Shown: in pieces, positions 47,940-60,667 of the stretch | Numbering within the stretch: the stretch's first letter is position 1 | Layout of the letters: each line of letters opens with the position of its first letter | DNA from: Zelopaecilomyces penicillatus | Lineage: Eukaryota > Ascomycota > Sordariomycetes > Hypocreales > Pseudodiploosporaceae | Direction: 5' to 3' | NCBI GenBank assembly: GCA_005765155.1 | Contig: VCCP01000004.1 | Span: 1,488,001-1,552,000 of the forward strand | Length of the DNA: 64,000 nucleotides | Position numbers and translations under genes: made by a program | Notes under the pieces: model-generated | What the model saw: only the letters and a program-made list of their open reading frames with translations | Told to the model about the DNA's origin: nothing | Database searches by the model: none

Positions 47940-49876
47940 GATAAGGATAAGAGGAAATTCACAAAACCTCGAACTAATTGAGTTGCTCAAGTGTCTTGAT
48001 AGCACGCTGTGGGGTAGGCAGGATAGACTGTACCAGGTTTGCCCAGTAGGAAGAGTGCGGCACGGCTTCTTGTTAGTAACTAGCCATGTCGTTGTTATTG
48101 TAATTAGATGACGTTTTTGCTCTGCTCAGGGAATCGATTCACAACCCGATGCATTCATGGTCGTAATCATCCCCCATCTCGTTCAGGATATAGGATTCTG
48201 GATCAGTAAGAAGGTGAATGCATCCAAGCTTGCTTCAGAACAGGCAAAAAGTATGCACTTGGAAAAGTTGGCTTATGCCACCAAAGCCATGCAGATCGAA
48301 CCATGCATCCAAACTATTGGTAATGAATAGTTCTGTCAGCCACGAGGGACGGGACCGAGCTTAGCGGGGGCAAAAAGTCTCAGTCTAACACGAGCCCCAT
48401 GGCCCTGCATGATCATTCCCGTGCGAGTGTGGATGAAACAAAGCCACTGAACATTTGCTGACAGAAACAAAATCAACAAAAAGAAAAGAAACGAAAAACA
48501 ATCTATCAACAAAGAAAAGATGCGGCATGGCCGTTGCTGAGAATATTGACCGTTGGTTTGTTTCGTTTTGTTGGTTATAGGAGGACGGCGAGTGGGCTGG
48601 CGTTGCGCGTGCTTGGGATTTGGGATCTGGAGCCAATTGCGGACATGCACCAATTGGGTGAGGATGCAAGAGCTGCTGCAAAGCTGGCGTGTTGCACAGC
48701 GGACTGGAAGCGAGAGAGATGGAGAGAGATGTAAATGAATTGGATGGAGATGGACAGGGAAGCATTTGGCTCACCCCGCCATGCATTCACAAAGGTGGTG
48801 GTGATGTGCATTATCATTGTTCCGGCTGCTGTTCCGTTCCGCTTCTTTCTTCTTTTGCATATTACTCATCAATATTTACTTCGCTCATCGTGATTTCTTC
48901 TGCTATCCCTTCTTCCTTGCAGCTTTCAGGTGTATCATCTCCTCTCGTCTGCCAAACAGACAATAGATCCGCACGGCGAGCGAGAGCCGTCTTATTCCTG
49001 TCTTCAGATAAGGAGTGGACACCTTTTTCCATGCGGCCAGCTCGCGGCCACCGCCAGCCAACCACAGACAGAATTAAGCGCCCATTGGGCTTGACCCAAC
49101 AAACGGCCTGGCCAGCCACCGTCCAATCTCCGTCAACCTGTGTCGGTCGCCCCATGCAGCCAGGATGCAGGGCCCAGTAGACTGCGAGTGAGTGGCCAGT
49201 GAATGGCTAGTCGATCCCTGCTCGGTGGGCGCTTGCTCGCAGCTCTGCAGTGTGATGTCTATCTTTATTGGTCTGCTTCACCACCAGGGATGGCTATACT
49301 AAGAGCATACTATTTTGGGTTCCGACAGGGTGCGCACATTTCAACAAGCGACCTCGACGACGAGCGAAACATTGCCGTCTCCACATCCCGTGCGTCCCCT
49401 CCCCGTCGGTCGGTGCAGCCGTACCGGCCCTCACTCGTCGATGATGATGCCTGTACACGAATAGCCCAGGCGCTTAATTGATTTGACTCGATGGCGGCGG
49501 CATCTTTTGCAGCCCAGCTCCTACTTCCCGGCGCATAGCAAGTAGGGCTGGCATGGGGTTCGGTGACAAAGAGCCTCTGTTATAATGTCGGCTTGCCGTG
49601 TGTCTTTAGCTTGGCCAAAAGTGCTTCCCGTCTCCCCCTCCACTCTCGCATCCACCCTGTTGGTATCGCGATGCTTCTCGCAAGTCTCAACCAACAGGTC
49701 GTGAAGAGGTAGCACCATCTCGACGTCGGTCTCACTTTGTTTGCTATTAACGTCCGCGTCCTGGTCCTCTCCACTCTGTTCCTGACCTTCGATTTCCACC
49801 TTAATCGCCACCACCCACGCCTTCTCTTGAATTGCCTTTTTTAGGCGTGTTGCTTGATACGTAATTCGTCCAAACT
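47940..49876. other. 1.9 kb intergenic region
   Basis: Contains overlapping short frames on both strands with no domain. An A-rich tract is at about 48465-48510. The last 300 bases are pyrimidine-rich promoter/5' UTR of the next gene. No RNA gene seen. Confidence 0.5.
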
Positions 49877-51859
49877 ATGGCATCTCAGCAGTCGCAACAG
49901 CAGCAGCCAGCAGGCAGCTCTGGCAACACGTTTTCTCTTTTTCCTAATCCGAATTCCTCCAAAGCTTCGGCTGCAATGCGCAGTAACAACCACACACCCC
50001 GTTCTCGTCGCTCCGAGTCTCATGAGCGGGGGGCAACACCACAGCAGCAACAGCAGCGAGAAAGACGTCCTATGACGCCGCAAAATTCCACGCCCAACCC
50101 AGACACTTATGATCCCTCCGCAATCCCACTCACACCACCTCCTTCATCCTCGCCTCCCCGGAACGGAAGACAAAGAAACCAGCCAAGATCACAAACGCCG
50201 TTAGAATTTGAGCTGATCTCCAGGTCTTCCCCAGAAGACACGCCAGTTCACAATGTCCAAACATCTACGAGCCCCGAGGAGCTACGGCAAGACGCTTTGG
50301 GTGTGGGATACGCTCCTCCGGTTCAGGTCCAGCCACCGCGGTTGACTGTTGAAATTCCCAGACAGGCTGCAACTGTCTTCCCTTTGGTCCAGACTTTTGC
50401 GCACAGTAATGGTCACCATTCAAGAAGCTCCATTGCCAAAATTCCATTCTCAGATGATCCAACATATAACCAACAACCATTGCGCTCCATTTTCCCAACA
50501 TATAACCCTGAGCTTTCTCTGAATCAACAGACCTATGGCCCAACCCAAACAAGCCCAACTCGCGTCCCCCGGGCAATTATCAGCCGTCAAAGCTATTACG
50601 ACAATGCAGAGAGCTCCCAGAACCAAGCTACTGTACGGAGTCCTGGTTATGCCTGCTCTAACGCTGGCCCCTATCGAAGGGCTGCTGCCAGAAGTACCGA
50701 ACCTCCCGTTATCCCCAACCCAAGCACCACTGAACTTTTGAGAGATTTATGGAAGGTTACAAATGGGTGGAAGGCTTCAGGCTCTGAAGGCCGCGTTTAC
50801 TGCTTGAAACTGGCACAACAAAAGGATGCGCCGATATATACACTCTCTTCCGCTTCTTCTCAGCCTTTCTACAACCTTCGTCTCGACCCCACCTCCGCTT
50901 CCGCATACATTTCTCTCACCAGACATGATCCTAGCAAGCCATATAAACCCTCTAAAACGGGAACAGCAAGCAACATTCTGAACAACGCCGTTGGTGGTGG
51001 AAACCGAGAAAGTCGAAATTGGCAGGAGGCCCTCTCAACAACTCTTGAAGAAGAGTCACGAAAACACCGGCCAAATGACGGCCTCGTTGCACTGCTCATG
51101 CCAGCAATGGCAGCGAGAATAGCCCTGGAGCGAGCAGATGACCCCGTCACAGTCGCGGCCGCTGAGCGCGAGTGTGCCCGCCTTGTTTGGGACGATGATA
51201 GCGACAGCCACTTTCTTGTGCACCCGGCCCTGGCAACACCTTTCTGCGTTACTATTGAACGCTCCCCGGCGTGGTCCCGAGTCGAGTACACTCTGGAGCA
51301 TCATGAGTCACCACAGCATGTTGCCAAGCTGACTCGTGATGGTGCCGGAAATGGGTGGTTGGAGATCGACACTGGCATTGCTTCCAAGATAGAGAGTTTC
51401 TACCTGATAGATGTCGCTGTTACTACACTTCTGCTGGTTGCGGCAGCTGAAGATAGAAAATCGCCTGCTGCCGTTGTCGAGACATTCGAAGCGCCACCAG
51501 TCCCGGAAGCTCCGAGACCAGAGCGCAGCTTGAGCAGCGCACTGAGCCGGCATCGTGATGCCACTGAAGAACAACAGCAGCAGCAGAATAAGAAGCAAAA
51601 GAAGAATAAGAGCAAAAAAGACAAGAAGAAATCTGCAATGGAGCAGTTTGAGATGGACCTGGAGAGCCAGGACGAGAGCCTCGGCAAAGGCAGCAGAAAG
51701 GGAGAAGACCCCTTGGATAAGCTGCCATTTTTACTGCGGATCATGGTGAAGACAGTCAAAGGGCTGTTTAATTTCATCGTGTGGCTGCTGACGATTGTAT
51801 TCAAATGCTTTTCTGGGGTGTTCAAGGTGTTTTTCAAATGCATAGGGTCAAAGTACTAA
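49877..51859 (+). CDS. Disordered protein with hydrophobic C-terminal tail, function unknown
   Basis: 660 residues, no intron. The N-terminal 270 residues are Ser/Pro/Gln-rich and disordered with Gln runs. A more ordered middle domain lies at about 275-535 (ELLRDLWKVTNGWKASGSEG, FYNLRLDPTSASAYISLTRHD, LVALLMPAMAARIALE). It is followed by a Gln/Lys run at about 565-590. The C-terminal 45 residues (FLLRIMVKTVKGLFNFIVWL and on) form a hydrophobic, Lys-spaced helix that could anchor the protein in a membrane. Similar filamentous-fungal proteins are, as far as I remember, sometimes labelled acetylserotonin methyltransferase-like, but I see no methyltransferase motif here. Confidence 0.78.
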   Translation: MASQQSQQQQPAGSSGNTFSLFPNPNSSKASAAMRSNNHTPRSRRSESHERGATPQQQQQRERRPMTPQNSTPNPDTYDPSAIPLTPPPSSSPPRNGRQRNQPRSQTPLEFELISRSSPEDTPVHNVQTSTSPEELRQDALGVGYAPPVQVQPPRLTVEIPRQAATVFPLVQTFAHSNGHHSRSSIAKIPFSDDPTYNQQPLRSIFPTYNPELSLNQQTYGPTQTSPTRVPRAIISRQSYYDNAESSQNQATVRSPGYACSNAGPYRRAAARSTEPPVIPNPSTTELLRDLWKVTNGWKASGSEGRVYCLKLAQQKDAPIYTLSSASSQPFYNLRLDPTSASAYISLTRHDPSKPYKPSKTGTASNILNNAVGGGNRESRNWQEALSTTLEEESRKHRPNDGLVALLMPAMAARIALERADDPVTVAAAERECARLVWDDDSDSHFLVHPALATPFCVTIERSPAWSRVEYTLEHHESPQHVAKLTRDGAGNGWLEIDTGIASKIESFYLIDVAVTTLLLVAAAEDRKSPAAVVETFEAPPVPEAPRPERSLSSALSRHRDATEEQQQQQNKKQKKNKSKKDKKKSAMEQFEMDLESQDESLGKGSRKGEDPLDKLPFLLRIMVKTVKGLFNFIVWLLTIVFKCFSGVFKVFFKCIGSKY

Positions 51860-52326
51860 AGCGAAAGGTTCATGAGCATACGATAGGCGTTTTTAACGAC
51901 AAATGAAAGCAATAAAGACTTTAACTGCTAGGAATGCAGGATATACCCAAGAACAAATCTCTCTCTCTTTCTCCATCTCTCATGCCTCGTTTGTTGTATG
52001 TGATGAAATCGCTGTAAAGCCCAAGGGTTGTTGGAATTGTGATGGATCAGACGTAACAATTCAGCTATATATATGTATGCCCCTTGTAATAGGTATCATG
52101 ACAACAACAAACTTACACAGACCATCAGAAACGTGAAGCTGAGTACAAACATAAAACACGAAAAAAAAACTAAAACTAAAAAACTGCAATGCCCCCTTTT
52201 TGTGCGTCATCCATAAACTCCGATGTTGTGTGTTGTCTTCCTGATGATGGTGATTATGATCCTTCTCCCCCCTTGAATCGTCCTCCTTTAATTTCTCCCC
52301 ATTTGGAGCCAGCCCCCCTTTCTATT
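51860..52326. other. Convergent intergenic region
   Basis: 467 bases between two gene ends, AT-rich with an A run near 52164. 3' untranslated sequence of both genes; nothing else seen. Confidence 0.6.
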
Positions 52327-53259
52327 CTATCGTTTCCGCGTGCGCACCATAATCTTCTTGCCTCTCCTGGTCATGCCGCCTGAGGTAGCAGTCTTGGCCA
52401 TTTTGGCACGTTGCACTTCAAGCTGCGTCTCGACGTGTGATAAAGTCTTGACTTTTTTGCGGGCGTGCTCGAGCTCACGCTTCAGATTCCGGAGTGCTTT
52501 TGCTTGGTCTGCGTCGTCACCTTCTTTGTTGCTCTTCTTGTCACTCTGGTCATCTTTATCGTCGTCATCGCCTTCTTCATCTAGTTGGTCTTGAATCACG
52601 GTCTCCCTCTCTTCTTCGTCCTCAAGGAACACAATTTTCCTGGCTGCCTTGGGCTTGGCTGACATGCCCAACCGACCATCAAGTTCGTCGTCATCATCAT
52701 CGTCGTCGTGATCGTCCTCATCCTCATCACTCGCCCCCACACCCCTCGTTAAGATCAATTGTTGCTCTAGCTTCTTCAGCTCCTTGAGAGCTACCTGTCG
52801 CATCGTCCTCACGTATCCCAAATCCTGTGTCTTCAGCAGGCGCACGGTATCCACATCCATGGCCTTGTTGCCGCGATCACCCTGTAGAGTTCCGGTCCAA
52901 GTACGGCCGTCCTTGATACGGGAACCAGCGCCCTTGCGAGACATCATGCCGAAATAGAACTCATCTTCGTTGCGATCTGCGGCCTTTTCGCGTAGGGACT
53001 TGAGCTGGGCCTTTTTCTTTTTGAAGTCCTTGGCTCGAAGGGAGTAGTCCTGTGAGCGGAGAGGGAGTGGTTAGCGAGATTTGAGCTCGGATGAAGGACG
53101 ACCCCTTCAAATAGTAGAATAGGGTGATGAGCGAGACGAAGCGTCTTCTGGGGCAGTACGAACCTTGTGTTTCTCGAGGAGACCGAGACGACGTCGCTCG
53201 AGGGGTTGGGCACGTTCGCGGTGAGACCGCCGTGAGACGGCATTGCGCATAGAAGACAT
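52327..53259 (-). CDS. UTP11: U3 snoRNP component Utp11
   Basis: 272 residues from exons 53164-53259 and 52327-53049. The N-terminus SSMRNAVSRRSHRERAQPLE followed by LGLLEKHKDYSLRAKDF is the signature of Utp11, a small-subunit processome protein needed for 18S rRNA processing in the nucleolus. FYFGMMSRKG.., TGTLQGDRGN and the coiled region LGYVRTMRQVALKELKKLEQ continue the family pattern. An acidic insert (runs of Asp/Glu at about 145-210) splits the family domain and is common in fungal members. A basic tail (RRGKKIMVRTRKR) ends the protein. Confidence 0.93.
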
Positions 53260-53825
53260 TTTGGCGATTGGCGGTTCGCTGTCGCGGACCGAGTCTAGGA
53301 ATATGGAGCTGAGTAGTGCGTGGACGGTGGATTGAAGATTGCCTGGTTGAGGTAGGTTGATGGTGGAGGTGGTGGGAAGGATGGCAGAATTCTAAGATTT
53401 TTGGCGGTGAGATGATTTGCAGAGCAAGTCCAATGCCCACCCCACCACCACTTATACATGGCTCTGGAACAGCCGCTTCTGTAGCATACAAAGAACTTGT
53501 CGTAATAATTACTTGAATTTTTTATTAATGTCTGCTGACAATTAAAAATCCTTCTCCTAAACCATCCATCATGATTCATGTCTAAGCGGGTCGAAATACG
53601 CAGAAAACGCCAACAAACCATTGTGCCCAGCAAGGAACAGTACCGTCATTTTGGAGCTTGGAACTGCAACTACTCTTATGGGAGTAGGGGCAAAATCAAT
53701 CAGTAACAAAACATGAATCAAAATGTCATATATGTCATACAGAGGAGTGGTGGTACATATGTACAGTCTAAAAGTCATAATACAAATACATTCATACATT
53801 TAGCGCCAAACATTGAGCTTCATCT
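53260..53825. other. Intergenic, UTP11 promoter and MSD1 3' region
   Basis: 566 bases between two minus-strand genes. AT-rich in the MSD1-proximal half. No further feature seen. Confidence 0.55.
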
Positions 53826-56084
53826 TCAGCTTCCCTTGGGCCGCAGCTGCAAGCCATAGGGGGCGAGTTGCTCGTTGCTAAGCTTGCTCGGTGACTGCAC
53901 AAATGGGTCTTCTCCCTTCATGGTCTTGGGGAATGCCATGACATCTCGTACCGTTGGCGTACCAGTCATGAGGGCCACCAGCCTGTCAAACCCTAGCGCA
54001 AAGCCTGCATGTGGAGGGCATCCTGAGCGGAGGGCCTCGAAAAGGTGTGAGAAGTCATTGATCCTCTGTTGGGTCATCTTGAGGACATCCCGCATGATAA
54101 AATCCTGGACCTCGGCGATATGGTTACGTACGCTTCCGCCGCCTATCTCAATGCCGTTGAGAACTAGGTCATAGGCAGCGCTGCGGGCCTGTAATGGGTC
54201 CGTGAATAGTAGCTCTAGGTCCCTTTGACAAAGGGGGGCCGTAAAAGGATGGTGAGCGGCAGAGATACCCGCGGCACCACCTTGGCCAGGCTCTCCCTCC
54301 TCTACTGGTTTGAACATGGGGAATTCAGTTACCCAGGCGAACTGCAATGATCCAGGATCCCCAAGTCGCGGTGTTTCCATGTACCCAGCTTCAACAAGTG
54401 CCTTCCAGAACATGTTCCGAATGTCACCAATCTTGGTGGACCCAGAGCAATACTGCCCTACGGGTTTCTCGCGCGCTTGAAAGACGACAAGATCTCCATC
54501 GTTTAATTCTTTACCGCTTGTCACAAAATCAAGAACGCTTTGATATTCGAAGCCTAATGAGGAGAAGCCACTCAAAGGTTTACTAGAGTCGTGAATAAGG
54601 ATCTGAGGTTTACCATCGGGGTTTTCTCCCAGAGAAGATGGAAGATTATCCATGAATTCGATAACGAATTTCCTGGCTTCTGTAGGAGAACAATTGTGCA
54701 ATGGCAACGCAAAGGCTTCGATTTGAGGATCGGGTAAATGTGTGATCATGCCTACAAAATTTCGAATGGGTTCAATATCTTCGATGTTTTGTATCTGAGC
54801 CATGTTAGATTGTTAATAATTAGCTGTGAGATGGCTTGAACTCACCCGGAGCGGAATTCGGAGATCTGGTTTGTCAGACCCGAAGCTAGCAATGCTTTCG
54901 GCAAAGGTAATCGTGGTGAAGGTGTGAGCATCACATTCGTCGGCCGGCCGGGTCGTTGGCGGAATGTCAGATACAACGGGAACCCTTTCTCCTCGTAGAT
55001 CTTTGTAAGTGTGTGCTGGTCTAAGAGCAGACAGAGCCTTCAAGACGATGTCGTTGACATCTTTTGTTACTGTTTCTGCACCAGCAAAGGCCCATTCCAT
55101 GTCAAGCTAATTTTCTTCGCTGTCAGAATGCCACTGGAAACCCGAGGTAGTAAAAGAGACTTTACCTGTGAGAATTCAGGCTGTCTGTCGGTGCGAAGAT
55201 CCTCATCGCGATAACAGCGCGCCCATTGCATATATCGTGAGACGCCACTGGCCATCAGGACCTGCTTATACTGCTGAGGACTTTGACTCAGAGCGTAAGC
55301 TGTACCCTTTTGGCGGGTGGGGACAAGAAACTCTCTGGCACCTTCAGGCGTTGACTTGAAAAGAGTGGGCGTTTCAATATCCGTGAACCCTTTTTCGAGA
55401 AGACCTTGGCTGAGCATGCCTTTCAGCCAGGACCGAAACTTCAACCTTGCCTGCAGCTCAGGGTGGAATCGTAACTGAAGATGTCTCTTGGTCTGCGGGA
55501 ACTGAACCTCGGGCGTTACGATGAGATCCTTGGGAACACTGTTGAGGGCGCGGATGCTGTCAAGGTAAACAGTACGCTTTTCGCTGTCATGATTAAGCGC
55601 CTCATCGCTTTTTCTTGATGGTGGCTGTTGGCGCACACGGATGAGTACAGGGCTAAAAGCGGGAACTTGACGAAACTCCGAATGTGCTTTGTTGTCGTTT
55701 TCAGAGCTGGAGCAGACCTGAACCACCTCACCAGAGGGTGTTGTGAGATCGGCGAATGAAAGATGTTTGCCAACGTTTCGTCTCTTTCCTAGAAGACCAA
55801 CACATATGCCATCTGAACCTACTCCAAGTGGACCTTCAACACTGCGATCTGCTAATACGTCAGAAACATATTACAGTGAAGTTCTGTTGTCAAGGCTTAC
55901 ATTTATCCCATAAATTTAAGAGCTCCGTTTGCTTTTCTTGGTTGATACACACGCCACTCTGCTTAGATTGCGATTGATGGTGCAGAGCCCGGCGAAGGCA
56001 TTGGGGAGAAGCTGATCTGCATACAATATTTCGTGATAGATTGCTACGCAATGCGAAGCTACAGCGACTAATTTGAGGCACCAT
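53826..56084 (-). CDS. MSD1: Mitochondrial aspartyl-tRNA synthetase
   Basis: Class II synthetase that charges mitochondrial tRNA-Asp. Four exons fit: 55901-56084, 55166-55848, 54846-55106 and 53826-54794, giving 698 residues. The N-terminus (VPQISRCSFALRSNLSRNI) is basic and Ser-rich, a likely mitochondrial presequence. An OB-fold anticodon domain follows, with GKRRNVGKHLSFADL. Class II motif 2 is RCYRDEDLRTDRQPEFSQLD, split by an intron, and motif 3 is GFALGFDRLVALMTG near the end. The insert between motifs 2 and 3 (about 380-480) corresponds to the GAD domain of bacterial-type enzymes, which separates it from the cytosolic DPS1 type. The ATG at 56084 is the first in frame. Confidence 0.92.
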
Positions 56085-57410
56085 GATCACAGCACCGCTT
56101 CCTACGGCTCTTCAATGCCTTGGATAATGAAGGCGAGCCTTCAAAGAATTTGGATTGGCGCCGATAAGATAAGACCCAAAGCGATAGACAAGGACAAGAA
56201 TTGCTTGGTAGTCAGCCGGCAAATTCCCGGGTGCTGCCCACATCGTGCATGGTGGGGAGCTTTAAAAAGTCTAGCCACCAGCTACTGTCGCGTTTTCTTC
56301 TTTTCTTCTCCTTATGACCCTTCCATTCAAAACAATGTACGCATCCACCTTTTCCCCCAGCAACAAAGAGAATATATCTCAATCGCATGGAACTTATTCG
56401 CTAACTTGATGACCTTGTAGATGATGAGAACCGCGTGCATAACATGATGCAGATGCCGTTCTCCTGACCTCTCGATACTCTCCCTTCGGGGCTTCAGGGT
56501 TTGGGGGTGATGGAGGGCTGGTATTTTGAAATGGGCGTTCGACACACCGACCTTGTTACAGCATCGGACGCGATGAAAAACAGCTCTGATTCAATATGAA
56601 TGGAAGGGATTCGTGAAATATGCGTTTTCTTTTGTTTTTGGGAACTGGGGGCATTTCACTGACGCATTATAATCATTTGCTTCCAAGTCAGTTTTACAGG
56701 TAAGTTTGATGCGATTTATTCTAGATGTGCACCATGAAGATATAATTTTGAGTTCATTCTGTTCACACATGTCTCTCCATTTTTATCTGTAACACGTCGT
56801 GCTCTTGGTGTTGTACATGTATCATGTCTGGAATCGGCACCTGTAACCGTATCCGTGCGTCCAGTGTCTCCTGTTCCTCACCCTGCTGAACACATGTATG
56901 TAGTGCTTGGATATCTGCATCTGGACCCTTATACTCACTGTACAGGGTCTTGATGCGGCCATAGGTGTTGAGCGTCGGCGTGGTTTGCACATCCTTGAAA
57001 CAAGTGCATTTGATGACGAAAGACGGCATTGTTGGTGTCTTCAGCAATGCTGTTAGCGCACTACAAGCCCGGCACGCATCCCACCGTAGCCGCCCCATGT
57101 GCCCCCCTCCATTCACTGTAACAGCCCGTGGAGACCTCGTAATGGTCGCTACAAGCGCCAAACCCAACCTCCACTGCTCCGTACCGTACTAACTTCCACA
57201 CCCTCTCTAGTCGCTCCGCCTGGGTGCCGGATCGGCCTGACGTCCGTCCCTGAGCGACCAAACCCAGTCCAACGCGACCAAGTTCTCCCAATTCTTCTGC
57301 CCAACTTTGTTATCCCACCCGACAGGCGACGAAAGCCATCACCTGGACAGCGCACGCCAGAAGTCCAAAGCCGCCCCCCTTGACTGGTCGTTCCAGAGCC
57401 AAACTCCGCC
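56085..57410. other. Divergent intergenic region (MSD1 / AP180-like)
   Basis: 1.3 kb shared upstream region. A minus-strand frame at 56763-57167 has no domain and is not supported. The AP180-proximal part (57190-57410) is CG-rich and likely 5' UTR. Confidence 0.5.
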
Positions 57411-59004
57411 ATGTCGAGCTCCTTCGAGAAGTCCGTCAAGGGCGCGACCAAAATCAAGGTGCGCGAGTTGCCGTCCAGGCCAGATATCCCTTGGCTTTGA
57501 GAGCAGGCCCCCTCCTCCCCTCCCCCCCCTCCCCCCTTCTTACATATCAGTGAGCAGCCTGTTGACTCTCTTGTGTTTCCATAACAGAATGCTCCGCCAA
57601 AGACAAAATATATCGAGCATATCCTCATTGGCACCCACTCCGGGGAAGCTGGCATCGCCGAGGTCTTCCGAGCGCTGCAGTACCGGCTGCGCGACTCAAC
57701 ATGGACCGTCGTCTTCAAGAGTCTTATGACTGTTCACCTCATGATCCGGGAGGGCTCACCGGATGCCGCTCTAGCCTATCTGGCGAGGCACCGCAGTGTG
57801 CTGGCTATTAGCAATTTTGCCGACGGTGTGTTTTCCTGAGTCGATAAGAGATGTCGAATCACAATGCATATTGTTGAATACTGACCATGTGCGTTGTACG
57901 ATACAGCTCAAACCCAGGGTCGAAATATTCGTCATTACTGCAACTACCTAACAGAGCGTGTGCGCGCATATCGCGACACAAAGACGGACTGGGTGCGCGC
58001 CCCTGAGTCGAGGTTGGAGAAGCTCACGGTGGAAAAGGGTCTCTTGCGGGAAACAGAGGTTGTTCAGCATCAACTGACGGCCTTGCTAAAATGTGACGTA
58101 CGTCTCAATCTTGGGGTGGCGATGCATGCGAATGTCTCGATACTAACAACGCCGCGCATAGCTTCTGGATCAAGAGCCGGAAACCGAGATTACTATTGCC
58201 GCGTTCCGACTTCTTATTCTAGACCTGCTACCGATATTCCAAGTCCTGAATCAGGGGCTCATCAATATCTTAGGTAACACATTACCAGCCGACTCTACTT
58301 TCAGTTATGCAGTCTTTTGACACCTAGTTTTAGGAAACTTCTTTGAAATGTCCAAAGCCGACGCTGAACGCGCCATGGATATCTATCGGACATTTACTAG
58401 GCAAACAGATATTGTGGTTCAGTTTCTCGGTACAGCCAAACAGTATCAGCATCACACCAGGGTCGAGGTTCCAAAGCTCAAACACGCCCCAGTCAATCTG
58501 GGCAACCAACTGGAGGAATATTTGAAAGACCCTGACTTCGAAATTCATCGCCGACAGTACCTGGCCGAGCAGGCAGCCAAGAAGGGCGGAAAGGGATCAT
58601 CCTCCAAACCAAACTTCAATAAACCCGCCACTAAGACAACCGTTGATTTCCCTAAGCCATCCTCGCCGGCTGCAAACAATCCCTTCCCCGTTCCCAATGG
58701 CTCCAGTAGCTCCAATGGTGTCAAGGTGGACTCCAGGCCTCAAGCCAACAAGGGACCAGACCCCGATCTCATCGACTTCTTTGACTCAATTGAGCAGAAC
58801 CAGACGCCCATGCAAGTCCACCCTCAGCCAGCTGTTGTTCATAATGCGGCCAGCGGCGTTGCTTTCCAACAGCAACCTACGGGGGTGACATTCCAACCCA
58901 ATGGTTTTGTTGCGCAGCCTACGGCTTTCCCTTCAACCGGCGCCTTTCCGCAGCAGGACGCTCAAGCAGCTTTTGTCCAACAACAACAACAACAGTTGCA
59001 ACTT

Positions 59005-59040
<36 letters not shown>

Positions 59041-59685
59041 CAACCGCAGCAATTGCAGCAAAACTTTACTGGGGCCGGCTTTGGCGGTTACACACCACAG
59101 CAGAGCTTCCAGCCTGGATCTCTGGCGTCTATCCCTCAGAATACGGTGGCAAGTTTCCAGGTTCAGGGATCCGCGGCAACGATACCACCCACACAGACGC
59201 TTCAACCTATGCAGACTGGTGCTCAAATCACGAATCCTTTCCGGCAGTCAATGCTGATGTCACAGCAAACTGGCATGCCCTCATTCTCATCTCCTCCAGC
59301 CAGCGCAAACCCCAACCGCTTATCTACAAATCCCTTTGCCCGCTCATCACCAACCCAATCCCAGTCTGCGTTTCCAGCTCAGCCCCCACAGCAACAACAA
59401 AGTGCACCATCACCACTTATGCCCGCACCTACCGGCACGAACCCGTTCGCTCGCAACATGACGCAGCCGGCTGCACCTTCTCCTGACCAGCAGCAGCAAC
59501 AACCGCAAGGACTTGCGCCCCAGGCTACTGGTGTCACCAATCCGTTCCGTCAGGGCGCATTCGTTAATCATAACACTGGCCTAGGTTGGCAGCATAACCA
59601 AACCCCTATAGGAGGTGGCCTCGACCAACTCCCGACTGTACAGGTCTTCCCACGTCCTGCCCAGCAAACTCCGTGGCAGCAATAG
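57411..59685 (+). CDS. ANTH-domain endocytic adaptor, AP180/CALM (Yap1801) type
   Basis: 646 residues in five exons: 57411-57458, 57588-57825, 57907-58097, 58162-58273 and 58334-59685. The ANTH domain (about 1-285) starts SFEKSVKGATKIKNAPPKTKY; the K-[AT]-x6-PPK-x-K/H PIP2-binding cluster is present (KGATKIKNAPPKTKYIEH). This domain recruits clathrin at the plasma membrane. The tail is Gln/Pro-rich with a long poly-Gln tract and five NPF motifs (NNPFPV, TNPFRQS, TNPFARS, TNPFARN, TNPFRQG), the sites bound by EH proteins such as Ede1 and Pan1. A short acidic LIDFFDSIE patch may be a clathrin-binding site. The architecture fits Yap1801/1802. Confidence 0.93.
58979..59045 (+). repeat. CAA/CAG microsatellite coding poly-Gln
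   Basis: In-frame CAA and CAG runs in the tail of the AP180-like protein, interrupted by a few Leu codons. Mixed codons suggest an old, stable part and a purer, more mutable CAG block at about 59006-59031. Confidence 0.9.
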
Positions 59686-60667
59686 ATCTTTGCCTTTGGA
59701 ACTCCTGTTCCTGGTTCCGGCCTCGTATTGATGAATCAGCTTCGTCCTTCGTCCTTCCCTGGTGATACTACAGCTCCTGGATCCAACGAATGTATTGTGA
59801 GCCTTCCCCCCTGGCTTACTCACCGGGTTTTCTCTTGCCGTCGTCCTTCTTTGTTATCACCTGTTTTTTTTCTTTTTCTTTGATATCGCATATTCTTTTC
59901 CCATCCAGCGCGGCGTTTATTTTGGTCGCGGGCAGAGGTTTCGTTTGAAAAAGATCTTGAGGCAAACCCCAACCCCCTCTTGATTCTCTCTCTGGCTATT
60001 ATTTTCCCTTGTTAGCTTTTCCTTAGACCCCGGTGAGGTGAGAATGTCAGAGGAGCTGGGGGCAATGCGCCGGTGTAAATGGGGACGGCAGGGTTGGCTA
60101 TCAGAGGGAGTTGACGCGGCATAGGACATGCAATGCGGCTGATGATACTTGAAGCTCTTCATTTAAGTCTAGGCCGCGCAGAACTTTTCCGTGTCGGAAG
60201 AATCAATACAAATCATGATTTTCTCACAGTATTGATGATCCTCTACGTTGTTGAAGCGTGAAGTGCTAGGTAAACTACGTAGTAACTAGAAAATTAATTT
60301 TAATCCTTTTCCTGGTTCATGTGTGTGTTATGCTAATGATATCATACCGCAACAGCCCTTTTGCAGCCTGTCTTCAATGCTAATAGTGTATCTATACTAG
60401 CCATCCTATATCATAGGACTTTTGTTTATCTCACGTTAATCCGTGTAATTCAAGCCGATATCGTTCATCCAACTCCAATGACTCCTACTCCTAAATAGAA
60501 AGGATAATTCAAACGCCTTGCCAATGCATTGATAGCAGTGTGAACAAGAAACAAAAATCCAGCAATATCTATCGCAACCCCCCTTTTTCTTTTCTTTTGA
60601 GTTCCGGCTGTATAGGGAAGGGAAAGGGCGGTACCAAAGAAGAAACTTCTTCAACACAAGATCAAGA
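59686..60667. other. Convergent intergenic region
   Basis: About 980 bases between two gene ends; T-rich patches at about 59864-59881 and AT-rich sequence to 60500. No gene seen. Confidence 0.55.

Noticed and set aside
56763..57167. 134-codon minus-strand frame between MSD1 and the AP180-like gene
   Set aside because: Overlaps the likely AP180 promoter, no domain and no conserved look.
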